Shown: positions 36,855 to 44,749 of the stretch, piece after piece
How positions within the stretch are numbered: the stretch's first letter is position 1
Layout: every line of letters starts with the position of its first letter
NCBI RefSeq assembly: GCF_024764835.1
Contig: NZ_JALIGE010000069.1
Coordinates: forward strand, 124,001-188,000
DNA length: 64,000 nucleotides
Reading direction: 5' to 3'
From: Scandinavium hiltneri
Lineage (GTDB): Bacteria; Pseudomonadota; Gammaproteobacteria; Enterobacterales; Enterobacteriaceae
Position numbers and translations under genes: made by a program
The notes under the pieces: generated by a model
The model's database searches: none
The model's input: only the letters and a program-made list of their open reading frames with translations
Told to the model about the DNA's origin: nothing

Positions 36855-37412
36855 AACCTCGTCGATTATCCGGGCGTAAATGTTCTGGTCGTGATAATGA
36901 CCGTTGAGAAACTCCGCCTGTTTCAGGCAACCTTCCAGTAAAAACCCGTTACGCAGCGCCACCTGGTTGCTGCGCTCATTCTCAACCCGGCACTTAATCA
37001 CAAACCGCCGCACTTCGCCCTGCTGGGCGTAATAGTGCATAAACGCCTGCAAGCAACGGGTGATAATCCCCTGTCCCTGATGCGCTTCATCCAGCCAGTA
37101 GCCGATGTAGCCGGTTTTGTTCAGCGGTTCGATTGCGTTAAACGACAGCACGCCCACCACGTCATCACCCTGCACAATCATGAAAACCTTAGCGTAACCG
37201 CGCTGGTGCAGCATCCGGTTGCTGAGCAGATTTTGCCGGGTATCGTCTTCCCCACCGACAAACTGCGGCCAGTTCAGCGAATGCTGTAGCCAGTGGCGAT
37301 TACTAAGAACCAACTGGTGCAGCGGTGAAACAAAACGCTCATGCGCCGCGTGCAGCGAAAGGCCCTTTGAAACCGGGATTTTCTCGTCCTGCAGTGGAAG
37401 TTCTTCGATCAT
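36846..37412 (-). CDS. rimL: Ribosomal protein L7/L12 serine acetyltransferase RimL
   Basis: A 188-residue GNAT enzyme matching E. coli RimL (179). It shows SLNWPQFVGGEDDTRQN, NKTGYIGYWLDEAHQGQGI (acetyl-CoA site) and ERSNQVALRNGFLLEGCLKQ. It acetylates the N-terminal serine of L12 to give L7. The ATG at 37412 follows AAGGAG. The open frame extends to 37586, but those codons overlap the divergent hpxO promoter region and are not homologous. The N-terminus is several residues longer than in E. coli. Confidence 0.92.
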   Translation of the reverse strand: MIEELPLQDEKIPVSKGLSLHAAHERFVSPLHQLVLSNRHWLQHSLNWPQFVGGEDDTRQNLLSNRMLHQRGYAKVFMIVQGDDVVGVLSFNAIEPLNKTGYIGYWLDEAHQGQGIITRCLQAFMHYYAQQGEVRRFVIKCRVENERSNQVALRNGFLLEGCLKQAEFLNGHYHDQNIYARIIDEVLE

Positions 37413-37576
37413 GATGACTCCTTTTTGCCTGCGAAAACGCACTAAAACAATGCACAACCTCATCACAAATGTGCGCCATGGCCGGGCACAACGCACAAAA
37501 CCCACGGCTGACGCGGCACGCCCGGCTGGCACGTCTCTTGCTTTACTCGTTTGTAACCCAAAGGAGAGACAACAAG

Positions 37577-38734
37577 ATGAAAGCAATCGTGATTGGTGGT
37601 GGCATTGGTGGCCTCTCTGCGGCCATCGCCCTGAAGCAGTGCGGCATTGAAACCGAGGTTTATGAAGCTGTTAAACAGATTAAACCGGTTGGGGCCGCCA
37701 TTTCAATCTGGCCAAACGGCGTTAAGTGCCTGAATTGGCTTGGAATGAAAGAGCAACTGCGAAAATTAGGGGGGCCATTGGAGTATATGTCCTATCGCGA
37801 TTTCCGCCATAACCAGACCATGACGCGTTTTAGCCTCGACCCGCTGGTGCAAAGCGTCGGCGAACGCCCCTGGCCAGTGGCTCGCGCCGGATTGCAGGAC
37901 ATGCTGCTCGACACCTACGGACGCAGCGACGTGCAGTTCGGCAAACGCGTCGTCAGCGTCGAATCCTTCGCAGACGGCGTGCGCGCCACTTTTGAAGACG
38001 GACACACCGCCGAAGCAGACCTGCTGATCGCCGCCGACGGCGCGCATTCGGCGATCCGCTCATGGGTGATTGGCTATCAGACGGAGCGCCGCTACGCCGG
38101 TTACGTCAACTGGAACGGCCTGGTCACCCTCGACGATTCCCTCGCGCCCGCCAACCAGTGGACAACCTGGGTCGGCGAAGGCAAACGCGTGTCGTTGATG
38201 CCCGTCGCCGGAAATCGTTTCTACTTCTTCTTCGACGTGCCGCTGCCAACCGGACTGGCGGAAGACAGGGACACCGCCCGCGCAGATTTACAGCGCTATT
38301 TCAGCGGCTGGGCTGACCCGGTGCAACAGCTGATTGCGCAGATTGATCCGCAGACCACCAACCGCATTGAAATTCACGATATCGAACCGCTGGAAACTCT
38401 GGTACGCGGCCGCGTAGCGCTGCTCGGCGATGCCGGGCACAGCACCACCCCGGATATCGGTCAGGGCGGATGCGCGGCGATGGAAGACGCGGTGGTGCTG
38501 GCGATGACCCTGAAAACGCACTCGCTGGGCATTGAAGACGCCCTGCTGCGCTATCAGGAAAAACGCGCCTGGCGGGTGAAAGATTTGGTGCTCAAAGCGC
38601 GTAAACGCTGCGACGTGACCCACGGCAAAGATATGCAGGAAACCAAAGCCTGGTACGCCGATTTGTACCAGGAAACCGGCGACCGCATTTTGGCCGGGAT
38701 GCGCGAAACCATCGTCGGCGGCCCGTTAGGTTGA
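37577..38734 (+). CDS. hpxO: FAD-dependent urate hydroxylase HpxO
   Basis: A 385-residue flavin monooxygenase. FAD motif IGGGIGGLSAA at the N-terminus, RRYAGYVNWNGL and GEGKRVSLMPV in the middle, GDAGHSTTPDIGQGGCAAME for FAD binding. It closely resembles Klebsiella HpxO (384 residues), which turns urate into 5-hydroxyisourate with NADH and O2. The ATG at 37577 follows AAGGAGAG. No other purine-catabolism gene (hpxPQRT and so on) is next to it, so it stands alone here. Confidence 0.9.
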   Translation: MKAIVIGGGIGGLSAAIALKQCGIETEVYEAVKQIKPVGAAISIWPNGVKCLNWLGMKEQLRKLGGPLEYMSYRDFRHNQTMTRFSLDPLVQSVGERPWPVARAGLQDMLLDTYGRSDVQFGKRVVSVESFADGVRATFEDGHTAEADLLIAADGAHSAIRSWVIGYQTERRYAGYVNWNGLVTLDDSLAPANQWTTWVGEGKRVSLMPVAGNRFYFFFDVPLPTGLAEDRDTARADLQRYFSGWADPVQQLIAQIDPQTTNRIEIHDIEPLETLVRGRVALLGDAGHSTTPDIGQGGCAAMEDAVVLAMTLKTHSLGIEDALLRYQEKRAWRVKDLVLKARKRCDVTHGKDMQETKAWYADLYQETGDRILAGMRETIVGGPLG

Positions 38735-38742
38735 GTGGACCG

Positions 38743-38795
38743 GGCCTACGAGATTGGTAGGCCCGGGCCAGCGCAGCGCCGCCGGGCAGCCGTGC
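38743..38795. repeat. REP/BIME-like palindromes
   Basis: CGGGCCTACGAGATTGGTAGGCCCG forms a hairpin, followed by a second unit with GCCCGGGCC and GCCGCCGGGC. It lies between hpxO and the converging LysR gene. Confidence 0.8.
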
Positions 38796-38804
38796 AGCCG
38801 TGCA

Positions 38805-39716
38805 TCATTCCCCGGCTTTGACGAAATCGATAAACGCCCTTAACGGCGGCGGCAGCAGTTTGCGTCCGGAGTAGTAAAGAAACGGCCCGGCGAACGGCTG
38901 CCACCAAGGTCCGAGGATAGGCTCCAGCTCGCCGCTGTCGAGATACGGCTGCAGCCAGCCTTCGAACAGATGGATAACGCCGACGCCTTCCCGCGCCAGG
39001 CTTACGCCCAAATCCGCCCCGGTGCCGCCGCTGTATATGAGTGGGCCATGCGGCTCGATATGGCAAACCTCCTCCCCACGCTGAAAGCTCCAGCGCTCAA
39101 GATTACCTTTCGCAAAGCGCCCACGTATGCACGGCATTTTCAGCAAATCGTCCGGGTGCTGCGGGCGGCCCGTCTTTTCCAACAGCGCTGGCGCGGCAGC
39201 AGTGGCAAACCGCTGTTCGCGCGGCCCAATCGGCATCGCAATCATGTCCTGCTCCAGCCGATCGTCGTAGCGGATCCCCGCGTCGCACCCGGCGGCAACG
39301 ATATCAATCACGCCGGTTTCGGCGATCACCTCTACGCTGATGTCAGGAAAACGTTGCAGAAAGCGCGTCAGCAGCGGGGCCAGAAACAGCCGCGTGGCGT
39401 TAACCGGCACGTTCAGCCGCAGATTGCCCGCGGGCTTATCACGGGCAGAGTTCACGATTTGCAGCGCCAGTTCCAGTTCAGCAAACGCGGGCGCAACGCG
39501 CTCCAGCAGCTGCTGGCCCTGCTCCGTCGGCAAAACGCTGCGGGTGGTGCGATGCAGCAGCCTCACGCCCAGATGATTCTCCAGCCGCCGCACCGCATCG
39601 CTCAGGCCCGATGGGCTTAGCTGCAACAGCCTGGCCGCTTCACGAAAGCCGCCCGCGTGTGCCACGGCGGCGAACGCTTTCAGGTCGCTCAGTTCGTCAG
39701 TTGTTCGTTTTGGCAT
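38805..39716 (-). CDS. LysR-family regulator
   Basis: A 303-residue protein starting MPKRTTDELSDLKAFAAVAH at 39716; the frame runs on to 39860 into the SDR promoter region. The helix-turn-helix (AARLLQLSPSGLSDAVRRLE) and a PbgR/AaeR-like effector domain with GCDAGIRYDDRLEQDMIAMP are clear. It is divergent from the SDR gene at 39897, and this LysR/SDR divergent layout usually means that the regulator controls the reductase. Confidence 0.86.
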   Translation of the reverse strand: MPKRTTDELSDLKAFAAVAHAGGFREAARLLQLSPSGLSDAVRRLENHLGVRLLHRTTRSVLPTEQGQQLLERVAPAFAELELALQIVNSARDKPAGNLRLNVPVNATRLFLAPLLTRFLQRFPDISVEVIAETGVIDIVAAGCDAGIRYDDRLEQDMIAMPIGPREQRFATAAAPALLEKTGRPQHPDDLLKMPCIRGRFAKGNLERWSFQRGEEVCHIEPHGPLIYSGGTGADLGVSLAREGVGVIHLFEGWLQPYLDSGELEPILGPWWQPFAGPFLYYSGRKLLPPPLRAFIDFVKAGE

Positions 39717-39896
39717 TTTTATACCCGCCTTTTTCGCCGTTTGTGGCGCTACAGAATAGCGTAATTTACGTGATTGTGCGCCATGGCGAACAGGCCGTGC
39801 GCCCGCGAGGGGATTATCGTTTGCGGCATTACTCACTAAGATGACCGACATCAACCGCACGCCGGAACCGTTTCGGCGTCAACCAGGAGCACTTTT

Positions 39897-40682
39897 ATGT
39901 CAAATTCAACTCAACGCCTCGCCCTCGTCACCGGCGCGACCTCCGGTATTGGCCAGGCCTTCGCTCGTCGCCTTGCAAACAACGGCTACAACGTGATTGC
40001 CGTTGGCCGACGCCAGGACCGCCTTGACGCGCTGGCTGCTGAATTCCCGGCCGGGCAGATTCGCCCGATGGTTGCTGATTTAAGCCAGGCCGAGGGACAG
40101 AACCGCGTGGCGGAACTGTGCCGCCAGGAACCGCTGACGCTGCTCATTAACAATGCAGGCGTGGCGCACTATATGGCCTTCACCGCGCTGCCAGTGGAAA
40201 AAGCCAGCGAACTGTTGCAGGTCAAAGTGGTCGCCCCGACGCTGCTGGCCCACGCCGCCGCTCCGGGCATGGTGGCACGCAACACCGGCACCATCATTAA
40301 CGTCGCGGGAATGCTGGGCTTCGGTGCCACCGCCCCGCTCGGACAGGCTGCGGGCCGGGCGACCTACGTTGCCGCGCTGTCGCATCTGGTGTCACTGTCG
40401 CTGGCATTGAATGAAGAACTGAAGCCTGCGGGGCTGAATGTGCAGGTCTTGTGTCCGGGCGTGGTTGCGACCGAGTTTCACGAGCGTCAGGGAATGGATT
40501 TGAGCGCATTGCCGCGCATGACGGCGGAAGATGTCGTGACTGCCAGCCTGCGTTCACTGGAAATCGGAGAAGTGATTTGCGCGCCGGGTGTGGAAGATGT
40601 GACGCTGTTGGATAATGCGTTGAATGCCAATTTGCAGGCGTTTAGCGGGCAATCGCCGAAACTGGCGACACGTTATCAGTAA
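39897..40682 (+). CDS. SDR-family protein lacking the canonical catalytic Ser and Lys
   Basis: A 261-residue short-chain dehydrogenase/reductase fold protein. Cofactor motif VTGATSGIG (residues 11-19) and NNAG (85-88) are intact. The active-site YxxxK reads Tyr157-V-A-A-Leu161, so the lysine is replaced, and the strand that normally carries the catalytic Ser reads INVAGML. It may be a binding or regulatory protein, or use altered chemistry. SD CCAGGAG precedes the ATG. It is divergent from a LysR gene, its probable regulator. Confidence 0.85.
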   Translation: MSNSTQRLALVTGATSGIGQAFARRLANNGYNVIAVGRRQDRLDALAAEFPAGQIRPMVADLSQAEGQNRVAELCRQEPLTLLINNAGVAHYMAFTALPVEKASELLQVKVVAPTLLAHAAAPGMVARNTGTIINVAGMLGFGATAPLGQAAGRATYVAALSHLVSLSLALNEELKPAGLNVQVLCPGVVATEFHERQGMDLSALPRMTAEDVVTASLRSLEIGEVICAPGVEDVTLLDNALNANLQAFSGQSPKLATRYQ

Positions 40683-40687
40683 AACGG

Positions 40688-40755
40688 ACTTGCCCGGCGG
40701 CATTGCATTTGCCGGGCCTACAGCTTGCACGGGCCTATGAAATGGGCCCGTGCAA
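40688..40755. repeat. REP element plus hairpin between SDR gene and opgD
   Basis: GCCCGGCGGCATTGCATTTGCCGGGC is a REP unit. It is followed by an 11-bp stem TTGCACGGGCC (40725-40735) and GGCCCGTGCAA (40745-40755), which probably ends the opgD transcript whose stop codon is at 40764. Confidence 0.8.
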
Positions 40756-40763
40756 TGTGCAAC

Positions 40764-42419
40764 TTACTTCATTACGCGGTCATCAACGTAATGACGTTTA
40801 TCCGCTGCCGGCGGGAAATACTGATACAGCCAGGTTTCGCTCACCGCATCGCCCTGACAGCGCAGGAACATGCGCATTTCAACCGGGTCGGTTGAGTCGT
40901 TGGTCGGATACCAGTCGAACAGGATCCGGTAGCCGTCGAACGGTTCGACGTACAGGATTTCTACCTGCTTCGCTTCGCCGTTGGAAAGCGTGATAACCGG
41001 CTCAATGCCTTTCGGCGCCGCCGCTTTCAGATCGCCGCCCACAAAATCGATAGCGAAACGACGCGCCCATTTCTCAGGGTAATGCTCACCCGGCGCCCAT
41101 CCTTCCGGGAAACCACCCATGCCGGTGCGGGTTGCCATCACGCGCGCTAGCGGGGAACGTACCGGCGGCTGTGCAGCCCAGTACAGGCGATATTTGAAGT
41201 CCAGCTCATCGCCCGCCTTCACCGCTTTCTTCGGCTGCCAGAAGCAGACGATGTTATCCAGCGTTTCACCGGTCGTCGGGATCTCCATCAGCGATACCGC
41301 CCCTTCGCCCCACTGGTTACGCGGCTCGACCCACAGGCTTGGGCGTTTGTCGTACCAGCCCATTACGTCCTGATAGTGTGAGAAATCGCGGTCAAGCTGC
41401 AGCAGACCAAATCCGCGTGGGTTTTTGTCCTGGAACGCATTGAACTGCAGTTTCTGTGGGTTGTTCAGCGGGCGACAAACCCACTCGCCGTTGCCACGCC
41501 ACATCGCCAGGCGATCGGAGTCGTGGATTTGCGGGTGAATGGTGTCGCAGGTGCGGCGTTCGTTGTTGCCGCAGCTGAACATGCTGGTCATCGGCGCAAT
41601 GCCGAGCTGTTTGATGTCTTTGCGCGCAAAGATGTGGTTTTCCACATCCATGATCACCTGCGTTTCCTGGCAGTTGACGGTGAACTTGTAGGCACCGGTG
41701 ACGCTTGGGCTGTCGAGCAGCGCATAAACGGTGAATACCGTGGCGCCCGGTTTGACGGTTTCAAACCAGAACGAGGTGAAGTCCGGGAACTCTTCCGGCG
41801 TGTCGGTGAAAGTATCCACCGCCAGGCCCCGGGCGGACAAACCATACTGATAAGTGCTGTCGACCGCACGGAAGTAGCTCGCGCCGAGGAACGACACGAT
41901 ATCGCGGCGCGCCAGCTCAGGCGCTTTAAAGGTGCGGAAACCGGCGAAGCCGAGATCGGTCTGCCCTTCCAGTTGTTTGGTGTCGACGCCCGCGTCGTTG
42001 TATTTGAACAGCTCCGGGCGGAAGTGAATTTCACGCGCCTGCTGTGAAGCCGTATCGAGAGAGAACATGCGCACGCGGCGGCGGAAACCCATCCCAACGT
42101 GGAAGAACTGGATATCCAGCTTGCGGTCTTCGATGTTATTCCACAGCGACTGAGAGGCGTCGTACTGAATGCTGTTGTAAGCCTGCGGCGTCAGCTCTGC
42201 CAGGGTTTTCGGCAGATCTTTCGGTGCGCCGCCCCACGACTGGCTCGCCAGATCGCGCGCCATGGATTGCAGAACGGAGTAGTCAAAGCGGCGGGTTTGT
42301 CCATCGGCAATCGACGAGTCGTCAGCCAGTGCCGCTTTGGAGAATAGTGAGGCGATTCCAGTTGTAGCGCTCACCGCGGCTACAGCCATTGAAGATTTGA
42401 TAAAGTGTCTGCGGTTCAT
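40764..42419 (-). CDS. opgD: Periplasmic glucan biosynthesis protein OpgD
   Basis: A 551-residue protein with a twin-arginine signal (MNRRHFIKSSMAVAAVSATT, cleavage near KAALA-DDSS), then the OpgD/OpgG fold (FDYSVLQSMARDLASQSWGG; LGASYFRAVDSTYQYGLSARG). Same length as E. coli OpgD (MdoD). It shapes osmoregulated periplasmic glucans by controlling backbone structure. Exported by Tat. The 226 bases upstream hold no other supported gene, only a short open frame that overlaps the start. Confidence 0.95.
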   Translation of the reverse strand: MNRRHFIKSSMAVAAVSATTGIASLFSKAALADDSSIADGQTRRFDYSVLQSMARDLASQSWGGAPKDLPKTLAELTPQAYNSIQYDASQSLWNNIEDRKLDIQFFHVGMGFRRRVRMFSLDTASQQAREIHFRPELFKYNDAGVDTKQLEGQTDLGFAGFRTFKAPELARRDIVSFLGASYFRAVDSTYQYGLSARGLAVDTFTDTPEEFPDFTSFWFETVKPGATVFTVYALLDSPSVTGAYKFTVNCQETQVIMDVENHIFARKDIKQLGIAPMTSMFSCGNNERRTCDTIHPQIHDSDRLAMWRGNGEWVCRPLNNPQKLQFNAFQDKNPRGFGLLQLDRDFSHYQDVMGWYDKRPSLWVEPRNQWGEGAVSLMEIPTTGETLDNIVCFWQPKKAVKAGDELDFKYRLYWAAQPPVRSPLARVMATRTGMGGFPEGWAPGEHYPEKWARRFAIDFVGGDLKAAAPKGIEPVITLSNGEAKQVEILYVEPFDGYRILFDWYPTNDSTDPVEMRMFLRCQGDAVSETWLYQYFPPAADKRHYVDDRVMK

Positions 42420-42599
42420 GCCTGAGTCAGCGTCCTTCTGTGATAATCGACTTCGCTAAGAATCGCCCACTCTAGACAAAAAACGCTGATAATCCAATTG
42501 CTGGCGGTACAAAATGCGCCCAAACCGGGAAATAAATAATTGCGATCGGATGTGACTGATTCGTGCTGTAAAAAAGCGTAACCCGATAAAAATAAAAAA

Positions 42600-42627
42600 G
42601 CCCTGTGAGCGACATCACTCACAGGGC
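42600..42627 (-). terminator. Terminator of the aminotransferase-binding protein operon
   Basis: GCCCTGTGAG (minus 42627-42618) pairs with CTCACAGGGC (42609-42600) and runs into TTTTTTATTTTT on the minus strand, 18 bases after the binding-protein stop codon. Confidence 0.92.
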
Positions 42628-42645
42628 GAAAAAGTGACCTGGTTT

Positions 42646-43419
42646 TTACTTCACGCTAACGTCGATGCCCGGAAAATATTTCGCGGCGAGTTTGGTGATA
42701 GTGCCGTCGGCGCGCACTTTATCGATAGCCGCATCCAGCTGTTTCTTCTCAGCGGCGTCACCTTTGCGCAGGCCAAAGCCAATGCCGCTGCCCAGAATGG
42801 TGTCATCAGCTACTGGCTTGCCGATAAAGCCAAAACCTTTGCCCTGCGGCTTGCTGAGGAACCCGGCCTGCCCGGCGGCAGACATCACCAGCGAGGCGTC
42901 GATGCGACCGTTGAGCAAGTCTGCCCATGCCATGTTCTGATCTTTATAGGACACCACGGTCACGCCGTGCTTTTCCCAATGCTCTTTGGCGTAGGTTTCC
43001 TGGATAGAACCCTGCAACACGCCGATAGTTTTACCGTTCAGCCCTTCCGGCGTGGCCTGCATCCCGCTGCCTTCTTTCCCGACTAACTGCGATGGAATGC
43101 GGTAAATCGGCTGGGTGAAATCGATACTTTTGCGCCGCTGCTCGGTGATGTTCATCGCCGAGTTAATGGCATCAAATTTCTTGGACACCAGGCCTGGGAT
43201 CAGCGAATCAAACGCGCTTTCTACCCAGCTACATTTCAGCTCGGCCGCTTTACAGATGGCATTACCCAAATCGATATCAAAACCCTGCAGTTCGCCCGCA
43301 GCATTCCGGCTTTCAAACGGCGGATATTCCGCTTCCACGCCGAAACGCAGCTCGCCTGCCGCAAAGGAAGAGACCGAACAGAACAGGCCCATGCCCACAA
43401 TCAATGCTTTCAGTTTCAT
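42646..43419 (-). CDS. Amino-acid ABC transporter binding protein (HisJ/ArgT type), orphan
   Basis: A 257-residue protein with signal peptide (cleavage near SFA-AGE, about residue 20), SBP_bac_3 fold (LRFGVEAEYPPFESRNAAGE, GFDIDLGNAICKAAELKC) and the close Cys pair typical of LAO/HisJ proteins, which bind basic amino acids. The ATG at 43419 is preferred; the frame opens with a TTG two codons earlier. It is co-transcribed after the aminotransferase, 12 bases behind its stop. No permease or ATPase gene is nearby, so it may use the HisQMP system. Confidence 0.85.
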   Translation of the reverse strand: MKLKALIVGMGLFCSVSSFAAGELRFGVEAEYPPFESRNAAGELQGFDIDLGNAICKAAELKCSWVESAFDSLIPGLVSKKFDAINSAMNITEQRRKSIDFTQPIYRIPSQLVGKEGSGMQATPEGLNGKTIGVLQGSIQETYAKEHWEKHGVTVVSYKDQNMAWADLLNGRIDASLVMSAAGQAGFLSKPQGKGFGFIGKPVADDTILGSGIGFGLRKGDAAEKKQLDAAIDKVRADGTITKLAAKYFPGIDVSVK

Positions 43420-43431
43420 CGCCAACGCCCC

Positions 43432-44601
43432 TTAACGTGATTTAACCTGACACAGGGCCGCAGCGCCTGCCCGTAATGTAGCCTCATCTTTGGCAAAAGA
43501 GAGGCGAATCAGTTTGTTATCTGTCCCATCAGTGTAAAACGCCGACAGCGGAATGGTCGCCACGCCGTGTTCAACAATCAGGCGCTTCACCATTTCACTG
43601 TCGCTTTCATCACTGAAATGGCTGTAATCGGCTAACAGGAAGAACGAGCCCTGGCTGGGCAGCAGCTTAAACGGCGACTCCGCCAGCAGGGTTTGCAGCA
43701 GGTCACGCTTGCGCTGATAAAATGCTGACAGCGACAGCCAGGTTTGCGGATCATTCATATGTTCCGCGAAGGCATACTGCATTGGAGTATCGGCGGAGAA
43801 CATCAAAAACTGATGCACTTTGCAAATTTCGTCCATCAGTTCAGCCGGAGCCACGCAGTAACCCACGCGCCAGCCGGTGACGTGATAAGTCTTGCCGAAC
43901 GACGAAATAATTACGCTGCGCTCGGCCAGCTGCGGGTGCGTCGCCATGCCGTGATGCGGCTGACCGTCGAACACCACATGCTCATACACTTCGTCAGACA
44001 GGACAACAATATCGGTGTTACGGGTCAACGCCGCAAGCTGGTGTAAATCGCTGGCATCGAACACTTTCCCGCTCGGGTTATGCGGCGTGTTGATGATGAT
44101 CATTCGCGTGCGTGGCGTGATTGCCGCGCGCACTTCGTCCCAGTTGACGGTGAAATCCGGCACAGTCAGCTTGATAGCCACCGGCGTAGCGCCCTGTAAA
44201 CGGACAATCGGCGCATAGCTGTCGAATGACGGCTCAAAATAAATAACTTCATCGCCCGGGTGAACCAGCCCGCTTATCGCGGAATAAAGACCTTCGCTGG
44301 CGCTGGCAGTGATCAGCACTTCGCTATCAACGTCGTACTGCGTGCCATACAAATCGGCAATTTTCTCCGCGACACGCGTTTTCAGGGCATGCAGCCCGGT
44401 CATCGGCGCATACTGGTTATGCCCCTCTTCCATCGCGCGCGTAACGCCCTGCACCAGCCGCGTATCGCAGGCAAAATTTGGCGCGCCCTGGGATAGATTA
44501 ATGGCGTTATGCTGAGAAGAAAGCTGGCCAATCACGGTAAAGATGGTGGTGCCCACATCGGGCAGCTTGGTACGGGTTTTCACTGGCGAACGCAGAGTCA
44601 T
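43432..44601 (-). CDS. PLP-dependent aminotransferase, YbdL (methionine aminotransferase)-like
   Basis: A 389-residue fold-type I aminotransferase. PLP lysine in SSFGKTYHVTGWRVGY (Lys237 from this start), NTPHNPSGKVFD and the conserved SDEVYEHVVFDG. It resembles E. coli YbdL and plant/bacterial methionine or glutamine aminotransferases. The ATG at 44601 is preceded by AAAGGA; TTG at 44607 is less likely. It heads a two-gene operon with the orphan binding protein. Likely role: transamination of an amino acid captured by that protein. Exact substrate unknown. Confidence 0.85.
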   Translation of the reverse strand: MTLRSPVKTRTKLPDVGTTIFTVIGQLSSQHNAINLSQGAPNFACDTRLVQGVTRAMEEGHNQYAPMTGLHALKTRVAEKIADLYGTQYDVDSEVLITASASEGLYSAISGLVHPGDEVIYFEPSFDSYAPIVRLQGATPVAIKLTVPDFTVNWDEVRAAITPRTRMIIINTPHNPSGKVFDASDLHQLAALTRNTDIVVLSDEVYEHVVFDGQPHHGMATHPQLAERSVIISSFGKTYHVTGWRVGYCVAPAELMDEICKVHQFLMFSADTPMQYAFAEHMNDPQTWLSLSAFYQRKRDLLQTLLAESPFKLLPSQGSFFLLADYSHFSDESDSEMVKRLIVEHGVATIPLSAFYTDGTDNKLIRLSFAKDEATLRAGAAALCQVKSR

Positions 44602-44619
44602 TGCCAATCCTTTCTCAGT

Positions 44620-44633
44620 AAATATGCATAACT
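44620..44633. promoter_or_regulatory. Degenerate copy of the AAATTGCATAGCT box
   Basis: AAATATGCATAACT differs from the core of the two strong copies at 44683 and 46377 by one insertion and one substitution. It is close to the aminotransferase start and may be the weak site of a LysR operator pair. Call rests on resemblance only. Confidence 0.35.
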
Positions 44634-44682
44634 ATTCAATACATAACCTCAGAATCCGACAACCGAATTGTTGTCATAGTAG

Positions 44683-44705
44683 CCATGAGAAAATTGCATA
44701 GCTGG
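44683..44705. promoter_or_regulatory. Conserved regulatory box upstream of the FAD protein gene
   Basis: CCATGA followed by AAATTGCATAGCTGG, 45 bases upstream of the ATG at 44750. It matches a 23-base sequence at 46377-46399 at 21 positions. The shared site suggests one regulator, probably the LysR protein encoded at 46407. Confidence 0.6.
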
Positions 44706-44749
44706 CAGCAGAGTCTAGACTTACAGCAGTCAAATTCAGGTGAGCAACA

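Noticed and set aside
42416..42622. 68-codon minus-strand open frame just upstream of opgD
   Set aside because: It overlaps the opgD start by four bases, has no recognisable domain and the start lies inside the terminator of the next operon.
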